From positions 2,679,700 to 2,743,699 of the forward strand of contig CACVBU010000738.1 in the NCBI GenBank assembly GCA_902728285.1: 64,000 nucleotides of DNA. The letters are read 5' to 3'. A program made the translations under genes and the position numbers. Shown here in pieces: positions 32,730-44,710 of the stretch (positions within the stretch are counted from its first letter, which is position 1; the number at the start of each line of letters is the position of its first letter). This DNA is from Clytia hemisphaerica (lineage: Eukaryota > Cnidaria > Hydrozoa > Leptothecata > Clytiidae). The notes below the pieces were generated by a model. It saw nothing but the letters and a program-made list of their open reading frames with translations. It did not search any database and was not told the origin of the DNA.

Positions 32730-32886
32730 GTTATCAGACAGTTGCGAGTACAATACAAGAAATATTTTACGAGTGCCGAGATTTTTTTGCATAATATTTT
32801 CCGAGCCTTCAGGCGAGGAAAATAGTTAAAAAAATTCGGAAAGAGTAAAATATTTCTGTATTGTACGAGCTTGCGTCTGATAACTA
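32730..32886. repeat. Palindromic MITE, GTTATCAGAC ends
   Basis: Left GTTATCAGACAGTTGCGAGT plus ACAATACAAGAAATATTTTA pairs with right TAAAATATTTCTGTATTGTA plus CGAGCTTGCGTCTGATAAC. A wider, weaker pair (ATCGGTGATC at 32891, GATCGCCGAT at 33077) may mark an enclosing element. Confidence 0.75.
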
Positions 32887-33089
32887 GTTTATCGGTGATC
32901 TACAAAATGCACTTTCTTGTTGGAAAAAAGCGCAGGGCACTCTTGTAGAAAAGTGACGTTAGATTGCTGCTACCGCTACAATGCAACAACATCTTTTCGT
33001 CAATTTATATTTTTACATGTAAAATACAAGATATATTGTACTCTTTTTAACCAATCAGATTGGAGATATTTTTTGGATCGCCGATAAAT

Positions 33090-34869
33090 GAAAACAGCAA
33101 AACATTAAAATATATTTCAAAACCTCATTAAAATGTATGAAAATTTAGCAAAAAACACTCAAGTACCTCCAAATTCGGAAAATAATTAGTTAGGATTTTT
33201 TGCCCGCGAAAAAAACAACAAAAGAGACTTGATCTAGTGGTATTGCTTTGCTGCGTACTCAAGCGAAAACATAGAATGAGTCTACCATATTACACTGGGT
33301 CATTTATCTGTTAGTGTGTGCCAACAGCATATCATGATCTCGGATCTTTACCGAAACAACCGGCCAAAACGCACATTTGATGGCCCTTGACCAAAGAACT
33401 AATGATGTTAAGGAATTTCGAATTGCGCAACTTTTGCTTTTTGCGTGTCGCGAATTTGACACCCAGGAATTTTGACGAGTGTGATCATTAAAATCTTTTA
33501 CAATCATTTCGCATGGCTATGTATTTATTGCATACTGCTAAAATCTCATGCTATACTTTGTCCAAATAAGAATGATTGACTGCTTTCATCGATTGATTTT
33601 TTTATTCGCGAGTAGTAGAGAACCACGCAATTCTTATTTTCGGACAAACTAACCTTCCCACCAACGTAAACCTGCATGATGGGCACAAGCAAACCTCCCC
33701 ACACAGACCCACGTATGGTTTAACACATTAACAAATGATTGGCTCGTTCTTTACCTCTATCTGACTCCTACAAACTACAGTACTATATTTAATTACAAAA
33801 TACAAAAATTTATTTTTCGAAAAAGTCAAATTGGATATGAAAACGTCATAAATTAATTGTGAAATGATAAAATATTAATTCCACAATTTATTTAATCGTC
33901 TATCAGGAGATTGGGGACGGCATTTTTATTGCAGTGTAAGTAGCACTTTAGGTAAACCCAAAAAAACCAAGTGATATGACTATTATAAACTGCCATCGTT
34001 AGTTTTTTAAGCGGGTTTAAAACTATGAGACTACCAAGAGGTCACGTGTCACGTGTCCTACTCCATATAAGTAAGTAGACACTTTGCTAAATTTGGAATT
34101 CAATCAAAAATTTCAAGTGCAAATTGAATCCAGCACACTTTTACTTGAAGAGATCTTTCTTCCATATACTAATTATTTAAAGGATCTCACTGTAGGAAAG
34201 ATTTATAATAATCCTGCAGTTTCAACATTTGATAAATAGGTTTAGTAAAACACGCAACGCTTACTCCCCTGATTCATATTTAGTCTTAGAAAATTAGCTC
34301 AAAAAAGGCACTCAAGGTAAATGACTTACCAGACGTGCGGCAGGGTTGTTTTTCAAGGTTCAGCTAGTGCACCGTAAGGGTATGTTTTGATCAGTGCTGC
34401 ACTGGAAGGGTATGTTTTTACCTGTGCTGTAAGGGTAGCAAATTACCTTGTTCTTATGAAATTTTCAAATGAAATGAATTCTTCCTTCGTAAGGAAGGAA
34501 ATTAAACTAAACTATTCAATAGCGTGCTGCTCGTGCTCTTGTACATGTATATATTTCCTATCTGTATGTCTCTAAAATTACCTTTTCAAAAGGGAGGTAT
34601 TGAGCCGAACGTATGGTCGTTTTCAGAACGAGTGCCCTCCCCCCTGGAAAAGGCCCTAACCTTGAAATAAATCAATATTTCTGAAATTTGACACAGAACT
34701 TGTCTTTATGAGTCAACGAAGCAACAAAACAGTTCGCAGTTGAATGGAGTTCAAGTTTGGACCCTGTTTGAGGTATTTTATTATTAATCTACTTTTCATG
34801 TTCCGAGAAGAAGAGTTTTTTTCAGAATCTTATTTGCTGAAGTTTGATCTGGAAATTAATGTCGAATAG
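33090..34869. other. Intergenic, no gene seen
   Basis: AT-rich, with no recognised exon or element. Two adjacent CACGTG (E-box) motifs lie at 34051-34064, of unknown relevance. Confidence 0.4.
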
Positions 34870-35132
34870 AACACCCGTATCAGACTCGCTGGGACCGTAG
34901 CCCCACTGGAAAATTTGGCAAAGATTTCGTCCCCAGTAGGAAATACCCTGGAATTTCAGGCCCGCTAGGAAATTGACTTAGATTTTATCCCCACTCGAAA
35001 TTAAATGTTTAAAAATTGCACTCCAAAACCATTCCCACTGGATTAACAATAGAATTCTATTCCCATTGGGTTTTCAATAGGAATTTTTATCCCAACTGAG
35101 GAGTTCAACCGGCGCTGTGAGACAGGGGTGTA
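34870..35132. repeat. ACACCCC-family MITE, diverged copy
   Basis: The interior phrases CCCACTGGAAAATTTGGC, CCCCACTCGAAATT and the right end GGCGCTGTGAGACAGGGGTG match the family at 7851-8080. The left end is eroded. Confidence 0.6.
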
Positions 35133-35796
35133 AAAGAAAAAAAAATACTTAACTGATTCAAGATTGCTAAATTCTTTAAAAAAATGATCAGCCATTTCAT
35201 ACACCACGTTACACACACAGAAATCACTAGCTAGAGAGTGTGTACGTTAGCGTAAAAAAAAAACACTTCGAAAATCATTCAACTGACACTTCAACACACA
35301 AAACACTTATAAGTGCTCCTTTTGTACTCTATGAATAAGGGATAACAATACCTTCACTTCTACAAAAAGGGTATAGTTACAAGAACACCAGAAATGCATT
35401 TATTTCAGTATATTGTCGCCAGCATTTACACAATCCTTATGGCCGGCATGTTATGATTCAAACAATAAAGTCTAGAAAAGTTTATCGAAAGTTGTTAGGT
35501 ATCTGTAGTATAGAATAGAAAAAAGATTTTATTTCTCTTTTCACCAGAAGTAACAAGTAAAATCTTGAATAAGATTTAACCTTGACAACCTTCCATCATT
35601 TTTTTAGAGATTTTACAATTCTTACAATAAAAGGATCCTTTTATAAAAACGCGATAAAGTAATTGTATATAAACAATAAACACACACTTGACAATAAACT
35701 TTATCATTGAAATTTAAACGCATCTCCATTGATACTCAGTGAAATTCGACACCAGTCCTCTAGGAAAACTAGACACCGATACCAAGGGTGACGGAT

Positions 35797-36034
35797 TCAC
35801 GTCTTTTGTAAGAACATTCAAGTTTTTGAAGCCTACGGATGTTCTTAACTTTTTGAGTTTCAAGCCTAAAAATGTTCTTAACATGTTCTTAATTTCACCA
35901 TTTTGTGAGTATTTTTGCTAATTTTCCTAAGAAATTGGGTGTTTTAGAGTCCATAAAACCTTAAAATGTTCTTAGCTTGTTCTTAACAATTAGCCTTATG
36001 TTCTTATATAGTTTGTTCTTATAAAAAAACGTGT
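35797..36034. repeat. ACACGTTTTTT...ATAAGAAC hairpin element
   Basis: Left CACGTCTTTTGTAAGAACAT and right GTTCTTATAAAAAAACGTGT. The internal motifs are mostly ATGTTCTTA (reverse sense). Confidence 0.75.
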
Positions 36035-36374
36035 ATCCCTTTTGTCACCAACATTTATTCCACCACAAGTGCACAAATAGCTCCTAAGATCGTCACCTGG
36101 GGGAATTAGCTACATGGACGATTTTCGTGTTTTTTTTTGGACATATACAATTTCTGGTCAGAAGGCGAGCATGCACCACTCGATTGCATCCCTCCCCGCA
36201 TTTGATCAAAATATTTTTCAAAATCAACTCTCTACGCCAAAAGTGCTCGATGAAAGCTTTGAGCTGTTTAACATTGGAAAAATTATTAAGAAAAAAGCCT
36301 AGTGTATATGAGCGTCCTTATGAACGAAAATCTCCAGCCAAAGAGAACTTTTCGAGGAACTATTTGCATCAGAA

Positions 36375-36624
36375 TACTCTCGGGTACCGGCGGGGGGTTT
36401 GGAATAAGCGGAGGGGGGGGGGGTTGGAATAAAAATGTCCTGGGTGGAAAATTTTCGAAAAGGAAGCTAATACAGCAGACTTAGGGCAAAAGAGGGAGCT
36501 TTCAAAATCATTTTCCCAAAAATCAATAATTGGGGGGGGGAGGGGGTTGGAATAAGAATGTCCTGGGTGGAAAATTTTCGAAAAATTAATTAGCGGTCCC
36601 CCGGCTATTAGGTAGCCCAGAGTA
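36375..36624. repeat. G-run TIR element, TACTCTCGGGTACC ends
   Basis: Left TACTCTCGGGTACCGGCGGG and right CGGCTATTAGGTAGCCCAGA. Two internal GGGGGGTTGGAATAA blocks each lead into ATGTCCTGGGTGGAAAATTT. A longer copy is at 49409-49693. Confidence 0.75.
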
Positions 36625-37194
36625 CCACATTATAACAACCACATCATCCTTCTCCACTACAGCTTAGACACATGGCGAGGTAAACAAGCAACACAACATT
36701 AAGACTGTCAAAATTGATTGATTGATACCCTTCTTCGAAAGATCCGACCCCTTTCAGTTCATAAATGGAAAGTGTTAATGTGCTTTGACGTCAATGGAAT
36801 GGTATACTTGATAGGAATCAGTTTACAATGGTGAATTTTTTCGAATTCGATTCCATCTTTATATAAACACTACTGCATTGTGATTTGAATGACTTTGGTT
36901 GCCAAAATTGCCAATCGAAAAGTCTACTAACGTCGTTTTTTATAGGTTTTCCATTTTCGCATTAAGATTCTTGTCACTTTTCCGCAATCTTTCCACTATT
37001 TTTCCCGGGATAACCGGCATTAGATTAGAAAGGGTTTGTTTCTAATGCTACGGAAAATCTTGTGTTTACTCACGAAACTGCCTAACTTTCCGAAGCTCAT
37101 TTTTCAACTACCCGAAGTCCTGGTATTTTTCCGGGATCAGGTCGGGTTAGCGTGAGGCATGGCCACGAACTGAATTGATATTTTCACTGTTCAG

Positions 37195-38700
37195 TTGGTA
37201 GCCAGGAATTGAATATGATAAAAATACAGACCGACAACTGCTCCTCCTACTTTCACTGTTCAGTTCCTGGCCAAGATTCCACCCATGATCAGTTCAGCTC
37301 GTAGCCAGAACCCCACCCAAGATCAGTTCATTTCGTAGCCAGAACCCCACCTATGATCAGTTCAGTTCGTAGCCAGAACCCCACCCATGATCAGTTCAGT
37401 TCGTAGCCAGAACCCCACACAGGAGCAGTTCAGCTCGTAGCCAGAACCCCACCCCTGATCAGTTCAGTTCGTAGCCAGAACCCCACACAGGAGCAGTTCA
37501 GCTCGTAGCCAGAACCCCACCCAAGATCAGTTCAGTTCGTAGCCAGAACCCCACCCATGATCAGTTCAGTTCGTAGCCAGAACTCCACCCATGATCAGTT
37601 CAGCTCGTAGCCAGAACCTCAACTGAGATCAGTTCAGCTCGTAGCCAGAACCCCACCCATGATCAGTTCAGCTCGTAGCCAGGACGCTACCCAATATCAG
37701 TTCAGCTCGTGCCAGGACGCTACCCAAGATCAGTTCAGCTCGTGCCAGATCCCCGCCCATGATCAGTTCAGTTCGTAGCCAGAACCCCAACCAAGATCAG
37801 TTCAGTTCGTAGCCAGAACCCCACCCATGATCAGTTCAGTTCGTAGCCACAACTTCACCCATGATCAGTTCAGCTCCTAACCAGGGTGCTACCCAAGATC
37901 AGTTCAGCTCGTAGCCAGTACCTCAACTGAGATCAGTTCAGCTCGTAGCCAGAACCCCACCCATGATCAGTTAAGTTCGTAGCCACAACTCCACCCATGA
38001 TCAGTTCAGTTCGTAGCCACAACTCCACCCATGTTCAGTTCAGCTCGTAGCCACAACTCCACCCAAGATCATTTCAACCCCACACAGGATCAGTTCAGCT
38101 CGTAGCCAGTACCTCAACTGAGATCAGTTCAGCTCGTAGCCAGAACCCCACCCATGATCAGTTAAGTTCGTAGCCACAACTCCACCCATGATCAGTTCAG
38201 TTCGTAGCCACAACTCCACCCATGTTCAGTTCAGCTCGTAGCCACAACTCCACCCAAGATCATTTCAACCCCACACAGGATCAGTTCAATTCGCAGCAAG
38301 AACCCCACACAGGACCAGTCCAGTTCGTAACCAGGTCCCACCCATGATCAGTTCAGCTCGTAGCCAGAACCCACCCATGATCATTTCAGCTCGTAGCGAG
38401 TGCGCTACCCAAGATCAGTTCAGCTCGTGGCCAGAACCTACCCATGATCAGTTCAGCTCGTAGCCAGAACCTCAACTTAGATCAGTTCAGCTCGTAGCAA
38501 GAACCCTACCCAAGATCAATTAATTTTGTCGTCAGTAAGCCACCCATCATCAGTTCACTTTGTAGCCAGGACCTCACCCAAGATCAGTTCATTTCATAGC
38601 CAGAACTCTGTCTATGATCATTGCAGTTTGTGACTAGGAAAGACCCCACCCATGATCAGTTCAGTGTGTGGCAGGGTTTCAAACCATGATAATTTGCATT
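37195..38700. repeat. Left minisatellite array of the Merlin element, about 34-bp unit
   Basis: More than 35 copies of a unit like GATCAGTTCAGCTCGTAGCC AGAACCCCACCCAT, with variants (GTTCGTAGCC, CCACACAGGA, CCTCAACTGA). An approximately 180-bp multi-unit block is repeated at 37912-38100 and 38105-38290, showing higher-order duplication. The right-hand array is its inverted counterpart. Confidence 0.9.
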
Positions 38701-38759
38701 CGTGAACCAGAACAAAATTCTTAATTTTTGACTTCGTAATAAAAGCCAGGACCCATATC

Positions 38760-39075
38760 CCCTTTCCTCAGGTCGGGTTGGCGTGAGGCACGGGTACAAA
38801 CTGTACTTGTGAATAAAGTCACACGTATACATTGTACCCAAAACTATTTTTATTGATCGAATTCACTAGTATAGTTTATACCCGCTTCAAATATATTTTA
38901 CACCCGTGATCAAATATACTTTGTACCCGTGATCTAGTATACTTTATACCCGTGATCAAATATACTTTATACCCATGATCTAGTATACTTTGTACCCTTG
39001 ATCAAATATACTTTACACCCGTATTCATGTATACTTTACACCCCTGGTCAGGTATACATTGTACCCGTGACTGAA
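38760..39075. repeat. Second minisatellite, about 23-24-bp unit
   Basis: About eight copies of a unit like GATCAAATATACTTTGTACC CGT. It is preceded by GGTCGGGTTGGCGTGAGGCA at 38771, a variant of the header that also precedes the 34-bp array at 37137. Confidence 0.85.
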
Positions 39076-39335
39076 ACAGATTTGTTTAATTTTGTATTAA
39101 ATTTCTCTGATCTTCACATTCGCCGGACCCTTTAGAGCAAAGCGTGGTCCTTGTAGAATGGACTATCTGTTATGAAATAATTTTGGATTAAAGTTAACGC
39201 CAAATGAATAGTTTAGATTCAAGCAAAGGGAATGTAAATTGAGACAAGGAAAATTTTGAGAACCTGATTGCTTTTATTTTTAATAGTCTTTATAAAAATG
39301 AACGATAAAAAGATGTTCGATTGTATAATCATCAT

Positions 39336-39596
39336 TAGGGCTACATACACTACACAATATATTGTCAGGCAATATATTGATGATATATTGCTGAATGTCG
39401 GCAATATATTGAAAAGGTGTCCGCAATATATTGTCAGCTCGATTTGCAATATTCCAACAATAAAGGGGGATTGTTTACAGAAAGAAAATTCCTTTTTATA
39501 ATAGAGTACCTGTTGTTTACTTCGTACATTACGGTCCGCAAACCATATTGTCGAATATTGTTCGTCAATATATTGTGTAGTCTAAGTAGCCCTTAA
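39336..39596. repeat. Palindromic element with GCAATATATTG repeats
   Basis: The ends AGGGCTACATACACTACACA and GTGTAGTCTAAGTAGCCCT pair. The motif CAATATATTG occurs five or six times inside. It lies within the Merlin element, 3' of the transposase. Confidence 0.7.
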
Positions 39597-39599
39597 AGT

Positions 39600-39905
39600 C
39601 TGTCTCGAAATAATTTGCAGCTGGAGAAAAAAATGGCTGTAACTTTTGATAGAATTCGAATCAAGTTGCGATTTTGTGCTCGTTAAAAAGATATTCGTGA
39701 GTGGAACATTATCAAGTAAAAAAATTGAGAAAAAAAAGGAAAATGAAAATGAAAAATGAAGAAGAAAAAAATCAACTTTTTGTAGAAATGTGGTATAATT
39801 ACCATTTTCACAGGAGTGACTCTTCAATCTTAGATCATCATCAATGTGAAAAAATTTTTCAAAAATTTCATTCAATCAAAAGATATGAAACAAAGTTTAT
39901 TGCTG
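39600..39905. repeat. GAAGAAAAAAATGAA element fragment related to 59467-60147
   Basis: TAACTTTTGATAGAATTC, AAAGATATTCGTGAGTGGAA and AATGAAGAAGAAAAAAATCA match, with changes, one arm of the palindrome next to the XKR-like gene. The outer ends were not found here. Confidence 0.5.
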
Positions 39906-40030
39906 GTTGATCGACAAAAGGCTGTTTTTTTGTCGTTTTTTACCAGTTTTTACTAATTTAACGAAAGTCAAATAACTATTTGGTTGAATATTACATAAAG
40001 ATTAAAGCACATATGGTTCATTTTGGTCCA

Positions 40031-41980
40031 TCATTGTGGATAATAGATATTGACTGCAGTTATGATGTTATCAAATGGTCGATCCAGTCCATACCAATCT
40101 CTTAAAAAGAAAATATACCTATGTTAGATAAAGAAAGTGTCTTTTGCTAAAAAGAAGCCTTAGATTTACGTTCTTAGATTGTAAAAAAACATGCAAGATT
40201 ATCATGAAAGTGAAAAATAACGGAAACATAAGCTCGATTCGAGTTTAGCTTTTAAGTTTTGTATAGTTATGGTAGTTATAATAAGTTATATTAAGTGCTT
40301 TCATACCTCCACATGAAAATATTGTAGTTCGATTCCTTTCATTGCTTTCAATTTAAGCTTGAAGCGATTCCAATATGATTCAATATGCTAATGAAAGAAA
40401 AAGAAACATTATTGCATAAGTTATATTTTGTAGGAGGAGCCCCCCCCCCTGCGGCACCCCTTATCACGCCATCAAGCAAAATTTTTTCTCTATCACGCAT
40501 CACGAAAATCGCTGGAGTTTTGTCATCACGCAAAAAATAGCGAAAAATAGCCCAAATCACGCATCACGCCAAAATCTTGATCACGCCGACAAAAATCTCT
40601 AATCACGCTATCACGTAAGAAAAAATCCCCAATCACGCCATCACGCAAACCGCTGGGGGCCTCTAGCAGAGCAAGAAAAGAACTAGGAAACCTTGTTAGT
40701 ATTGGTAAGTTACAGAGAAATATGTCTTCGAAAACTAAAAGACCTTTCCTTTCGGAAGCAGATCGTAATATTGTACATTGAAATAATTTTACAAATAATG
40801 ACCATTGAAAATATAATTGGGTAAGCAAGTTATAACAGGAAAACGAAAAGAAAGTAGATATATACACCCTCTTTAGAGCTATTAGACTTACCTGCGTGTG
40901 AGCACCTGTAACAGGGTCAACAAAATGATACGTATGATTCACGGTGTTGTGCTGAATGCAGTTTGGCACAAACTGTTGTAAACGATTGTAGGCGCGCCAT
41001 TCATCACTATGAATAACACTGTTAGGATTTAAAACTCGATTAATGATACCAACCAAAGTCGGACGGTTTCTCCTATTGACGATTTCCATATATCCTTTTG
41101 CTGGAGTAAATCTTGTATCTACTAGCCCAAAAACCCAAACTGGTTGTGCCCGTCTTCCTCGACCTCCCTGTAAAAAAAAGCTAAAGCTACTCACTAACCA
41201 TTCTCCTAAATCAAAGAGCGATTTAAAATATGCATCACATTCTATGCCTCTTTTTAGAACATTGAGGTAGTAAATTTGAATTAGCAAATAGTAAATGAGA
41301 TCATCAAGAGCTTTCTAAAATCTAGGAAACGTATTTATAGTACAGTTGAATCCCGATAAGTAGTAGCTTAACTGGGCCGAGAAAAAGGTGGTACTACTTA
41401 GCTGAGTACTACTTATCCGTGGTACTACTTATCGGGATTCAACTGTATTTATAATCCAGCTAAAATCAACATACTCTTTGAGCATGTTGGAATTGACTTT
41501 CGTCAATCTGTACAACAAAGTTTATATCACCACCACCAAGAGTAATTGGGTTTCTTTGCAGCTCCCGAGTGCATATTCCTCTTAATTTCTGAAACATTTT
41601 GATCACATGCTCTTTTAGGATACCGACTATATTTGTAGTTTTGGTCATTGATATCTTACTCGCCCACAGATAAATAACAAAGAATAGATCTGGCAGCGAA
41701 ACTCTTGTCCGAACCCCCCCTTAGGAAATTTATTTGAAATTTTAGACCCACCTTAAGGTGAGGACGTATGAGGTCTTGAATTTTAATAACTCCGCCAACT
41801 TTATTTATAATTACTACCATCCCATAAAACCTTCCAAGTATCGAAAGCTGAAAGAAAAATGACTCACCATCGATATCCATCACAGCATCCGTCGTTTCGT
41901 TCCAATCGCATTGGTAATTGACAACCAGGGCAAGCTTTAATAACATTGATAAGTCCTTGCCCTTGTAAGAAGTGTATCAT
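40031..41980 (-). CDS. Merlin-type transposase (IS1016/ISXO2-like DDE), five exons
   Basis: Exons: 41980-41868, 41719-41475, 41167-40892, 40387-40307, 40118-40031. Total coding length is about 267 codons, close to Merlin transposases. Exon 1 starts MIHFLQGQGLINVIKACPGC and carries a zinc-ribbon-like CPGC and DGYRW. Exon 2 has FFVIYLWASK, LRGICTRELQ and the first catalytic Asp in VQIDESQF. Exon 3 has RRAQPVWVFGLVDT, the second Asp in IHSDEWRAYN, and NHTYHFVDP, GAHTQ. Exon 4 supplies the third acidic residue in HIESYWNRFK. Exon 5 ends WYGLDRPFDNIITAVNIYYP, then TGA. The enzyme would cut and paste its own element using the outer inverted repeats. Joins 2-3 and 3-4 are in phase. Joins 1-2 and 4-5 are out by one base with the best splice sites (a G-run of seven lies at 1-2), so the copy may be inactivated or a site misplaced. 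Confidence 0.8.
40450..40670. repeat. ATCACGC-rich tract in a Merlin intron
   Basis: ATCACGC or CATCACGC recurs about ten times (for example AATCACGCCATCACGCAAAC). A similar but weaker run is at 42280-42400 and a phrase at 27044. It lies in the intron between exons 3 and 4. Confidence 0.65.
41341..41447. repeat. pogo-type MITE nested in a Merlin intron
   Basis: A perfect 20-bp inverted pair, TACAGTTGAATCCCGATAAG and CTTATCGGGATTCAACTGTA, with internal TAGTAC/GTACTA motifs. The whole element lies inside the 41168-41474 intron, so it landed after the transposon acquired its gene structure. Confidence 0.85.
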
Positions 41981-42403
41981 GGACTATGAGCCCCGATAAT
42001 CAGCCGGATTCTTTTCATACTGTAATATTGTCTTATTCTAAAGGCGTGATTTTTTTCGGGGATACGGTAATTTTCAGATCGGATCTTTGCTGTGATGGGT
42101 CTTCATTTTTGTCAAAGACTTTCTTCAAATCAAATAAAAGGTAAATAACGATCAACGTGCAAAAATTTGTTTAGAAGACAAGGCATTTTTCACGGTCTTT
42201 TTTTATCACTTCGCAAGAATATTCTACTTTAGAAATCTAGACATCCAAATGAGAGCCCCCTCCCAGCGGACCTAAAATTCGCGCCATAACGCCAATTTTC
42301 TTTCAGATTTCACGCCGTCACGCTTGAAAAATTCCATTTCACGATCACGCCAATTCTTTTACCATTTCGCGCCTCCATGCCTGTAAAATTTCTTTCATTC
42401 CAG

Positions 42404-43650
42404 TCCTGACTACGAACTGAACTTATCATGGGTGGGGTCCTGTACGGTCTGACTTGATCTAGGTTGGGGTTCTGGCTACGAACTGAACTGATCCTGTGTG
42501 GGGTTCTGGCTACGAAATGAACTGATCATGGGTGGGGTTCTGGCTACGAGCTGAACTGATCTTGTGTGCGGTTCAGGCTACGTACTGAACTGATCATGGG
42601 TGGGGTTGTGGCTACGAACTGAACTGATCTTGGGTGGGGTTCTGGCTACGAGCTGAACTGATCCTGTGTGGGGTTCTGGCTACGAACTGAACTGATCATG
42701 GGTGGGGTTCTGGCTACGAACCGAACTAATCTTGGATGGGGTTCTGGCTACGAACTGAACTGATCCTGTGTGGGGTTCTGGCTACGAACTAAACTGATCA
42801 TGGGTGGGGTTCTGACTACGAACTGAACTGATCATGGGTGGGTTTCTGGCTACGAACTGAACTGATCTTGGGTGGGGTTCTGGCTACGAACTGAACTGAT
42901 CATGGGTGGGGTTCTGGCTACGAACTGAACTGATCCTGTGAGGGGTTCTGGCTACGAACTGAACTGATCATGGGTGGGGTTCTGGCTACGAACTGAACTG
43001 ATCCTGTGAGGGGTTCTGGCTACGAAATGAACTGATCCTGTGTGGGGTTCTGACTACGAAATGAACTGATCATGGGTGGGGTTCTGGCTACGAGCTGAAC
43101 TGATCCTGTGTGGGGTTCAGGCTACGTACTGAACTGATCATGGGTGGAGCTGTGGCTACGAACTGAACTGATCTTGGGTGGGGTTCTGGCTACGAGCTGA
43201 ACTGATCCTGTGTGGGGTTCTGGCTACGAACTGAACTGATCATGGGTGGGTTTCTGGCTACGAGCTGAACTGATCCTGTGAGGGGTTCTGGCCACGAAAT
43301 GAACTGATCATGGGTGGGTTCTGGCTACGAGCTGAACTGATCTTGTGTGGGGTCCAGGCTACGTACTGAACTGATCATGGGTGGGGTTGTGGCTACGAAC
43401 TGAACTGATCTTGGGTGGGGTTCTGGCTACGAGCTGAACTGATCCTGTGTGGGGTTCTGGCTACGAACTGAACTGATCATGGGTGGGGTTCTGGCTACGA
43501 ACTGAACTGATCCTGTGTGGGGTTCTGGCTACGAACTGAACTGATCATGGGTGGGGTTCTGGCTACGAACTGAACTGATCTTAGGTGGGGTTCTGGCTAC
43601 GAGCTGAACTGATCATGGGTGGAATCCTGGCCAGAAACTGAACAGTGAAA
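42404..43650. repeat. Right minisatellite array of the Merlin element, inverted, about 34-bp unit
   Basis: More than 33 copies of a unit like CTACGAACTGAACTGATCAT GGGTGGGGTTCTGG, the reverse complement of the left array. Variants (CTACGAGCTG, ATCCTGTGTG, ATCTTGGGTG) recur in higher-order groups. Confidence 0.9.
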
Positions 43651-43867
43651 GTAGGAGGAGCAGTTCTCGGTCTGTATTTTTATCATATTCGATTCCTGGC
43701 TACCAACTGAACAGTGAAAATATCAGTTCAGTTCGTGGCCATGCCTCACGCTAACCCGACCTGATCCTTTTTCCGCTAGTAAAGTGGTAAAGGAATCTTA
43801 GTGCGGAAATGGGAAACTTATAAAAAAACTCATTTCTTTACGCTTGGGTTATTTTACTGTGAGCATC

Positions 43868-44160
43868 ACATCCCCTCCTCACAGACCCACTGGGAGCCCT
43901 TCGCACAGGGAACATTGGCCAAAATATCGTTGGAAAATACCGGTGGAAAATTATACACTAATTTTTGTCCCTGCTGAAAATGATCAGATCAGCAAATCCT
44001 CACTGCAAAATATTGTGCTATTTTTTCCATCCCCACTGAATTTTCAGGGTAGAAAACAATGGAATTAAAATCCCCAGCCATAACAAAAAGATGGGAAGAA
44101 AAATCCTTAATAAAACTGGCTAATAAAATCCCACCGGGTCTGTGAGAAGGGGCTGTAACA
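43868..44160. repeat. ACACCCC-family MITE
   Basis: Left CATCCCCTCCTCACAGACCC and right GGGTCTGTGAGAAGGGGCTG, with interior CCTCACTGCAAAATATTGTG as in 7851-8080. It lies 40 bp outside the Merlin right end. Confidence 0.75.
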
Positions 44161-44454
44161 TCACACGTTGGCTTTCTCTAAAATGCAACATGTGAGGACG
44201 AATTTTTACAATTATCACACATATCTCAATCACTTTACCAATCATAAAGAATCAAAGATGGAGAGCACATCTATAGTTTATAAAGTATTACTATATATCC
44301 ATTTTTTTCTTCATTACTACACATCCATTATTCACTTATGGCTTTTTGATAAACTGGACGGCGGGAAACCCTGCATTATATGGTAGTTCTCAAATCTTGA
44401 GCTTTGCTAAGATGGACTGTAAAACAGTAGTTTTGGACCCTTTTAGGGGCGTTT

Positions 44455-44710
44455 TATAAGTAAGTCTGAGACCGCAGTCGGAGGCGACCCAAAAGCTCCT
44501 CTTCGATAGCTGTCTACCCGAAGGTAGGATTAGGAGAGGGCGCCACTCTTTCTCCCTGGATTTCTCCACTTACCCTTGATCCTTTTCTTAATTACTGAGC
44601 ATCAAGCAGAGAGGCATCGAGTACCATCTTGAGAATCTTTGGTATGACCCGACTGGGGGATGAAACCACAACCTTCACTACGGTAGCGTTTTATGATGGC
44701 GTCGACTTTC
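44455..44710 (-). repeat. SINE-like sequence, copy 1
   Basis: On the minus strand it reads GTCGACGCCATCATAAAACG, then GTGGTTTCATCCCC (box-B-like), GGTACTCGATGCCTCTCTGC and GCTCAGTAATTAAG, a layout like tRNA-headed SINEs. Related sequence is at 45700-45960 and, partly, at 52675-52805. Confidence 0.5.

Larger units (their letters stand above)
36934..43829. mobile_element. Merlin-type DNA transposon, about 6.9 kb
   Basis: Outer ends pair as inverted repeats: GTTTTTTATAGGTTTTCCAT with CGCATTAAGATTC at the left, and the reverse complement near 43793-43829 (GTTTTTTTATAAGTTTCCCA, CGCACTAAGATTC). A second inverted block pairs 37137-37310 with 43600-43770 (GGTCGGGTTAGCGTGAGGCA, CACTGTTCAGTT, AGTAGGAGGAGCAGTT). 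Inside are two long minisatellite arrays in opposite orientation and a spliced Merlin transposase gene on the minus strand. I could not identify an 8-9 bp target duplication, so the exact ends are provisional. The unit could be a Merlin element enlarged by satellite growth or a composite. Confidence 0.7.

Noticed and set aside
34051-34064. Double CACGTG E-box as an enhancer
   Set aside because: Two copies of a 6-bp motif far from any recognised gene are expected by chance in 64 kb.
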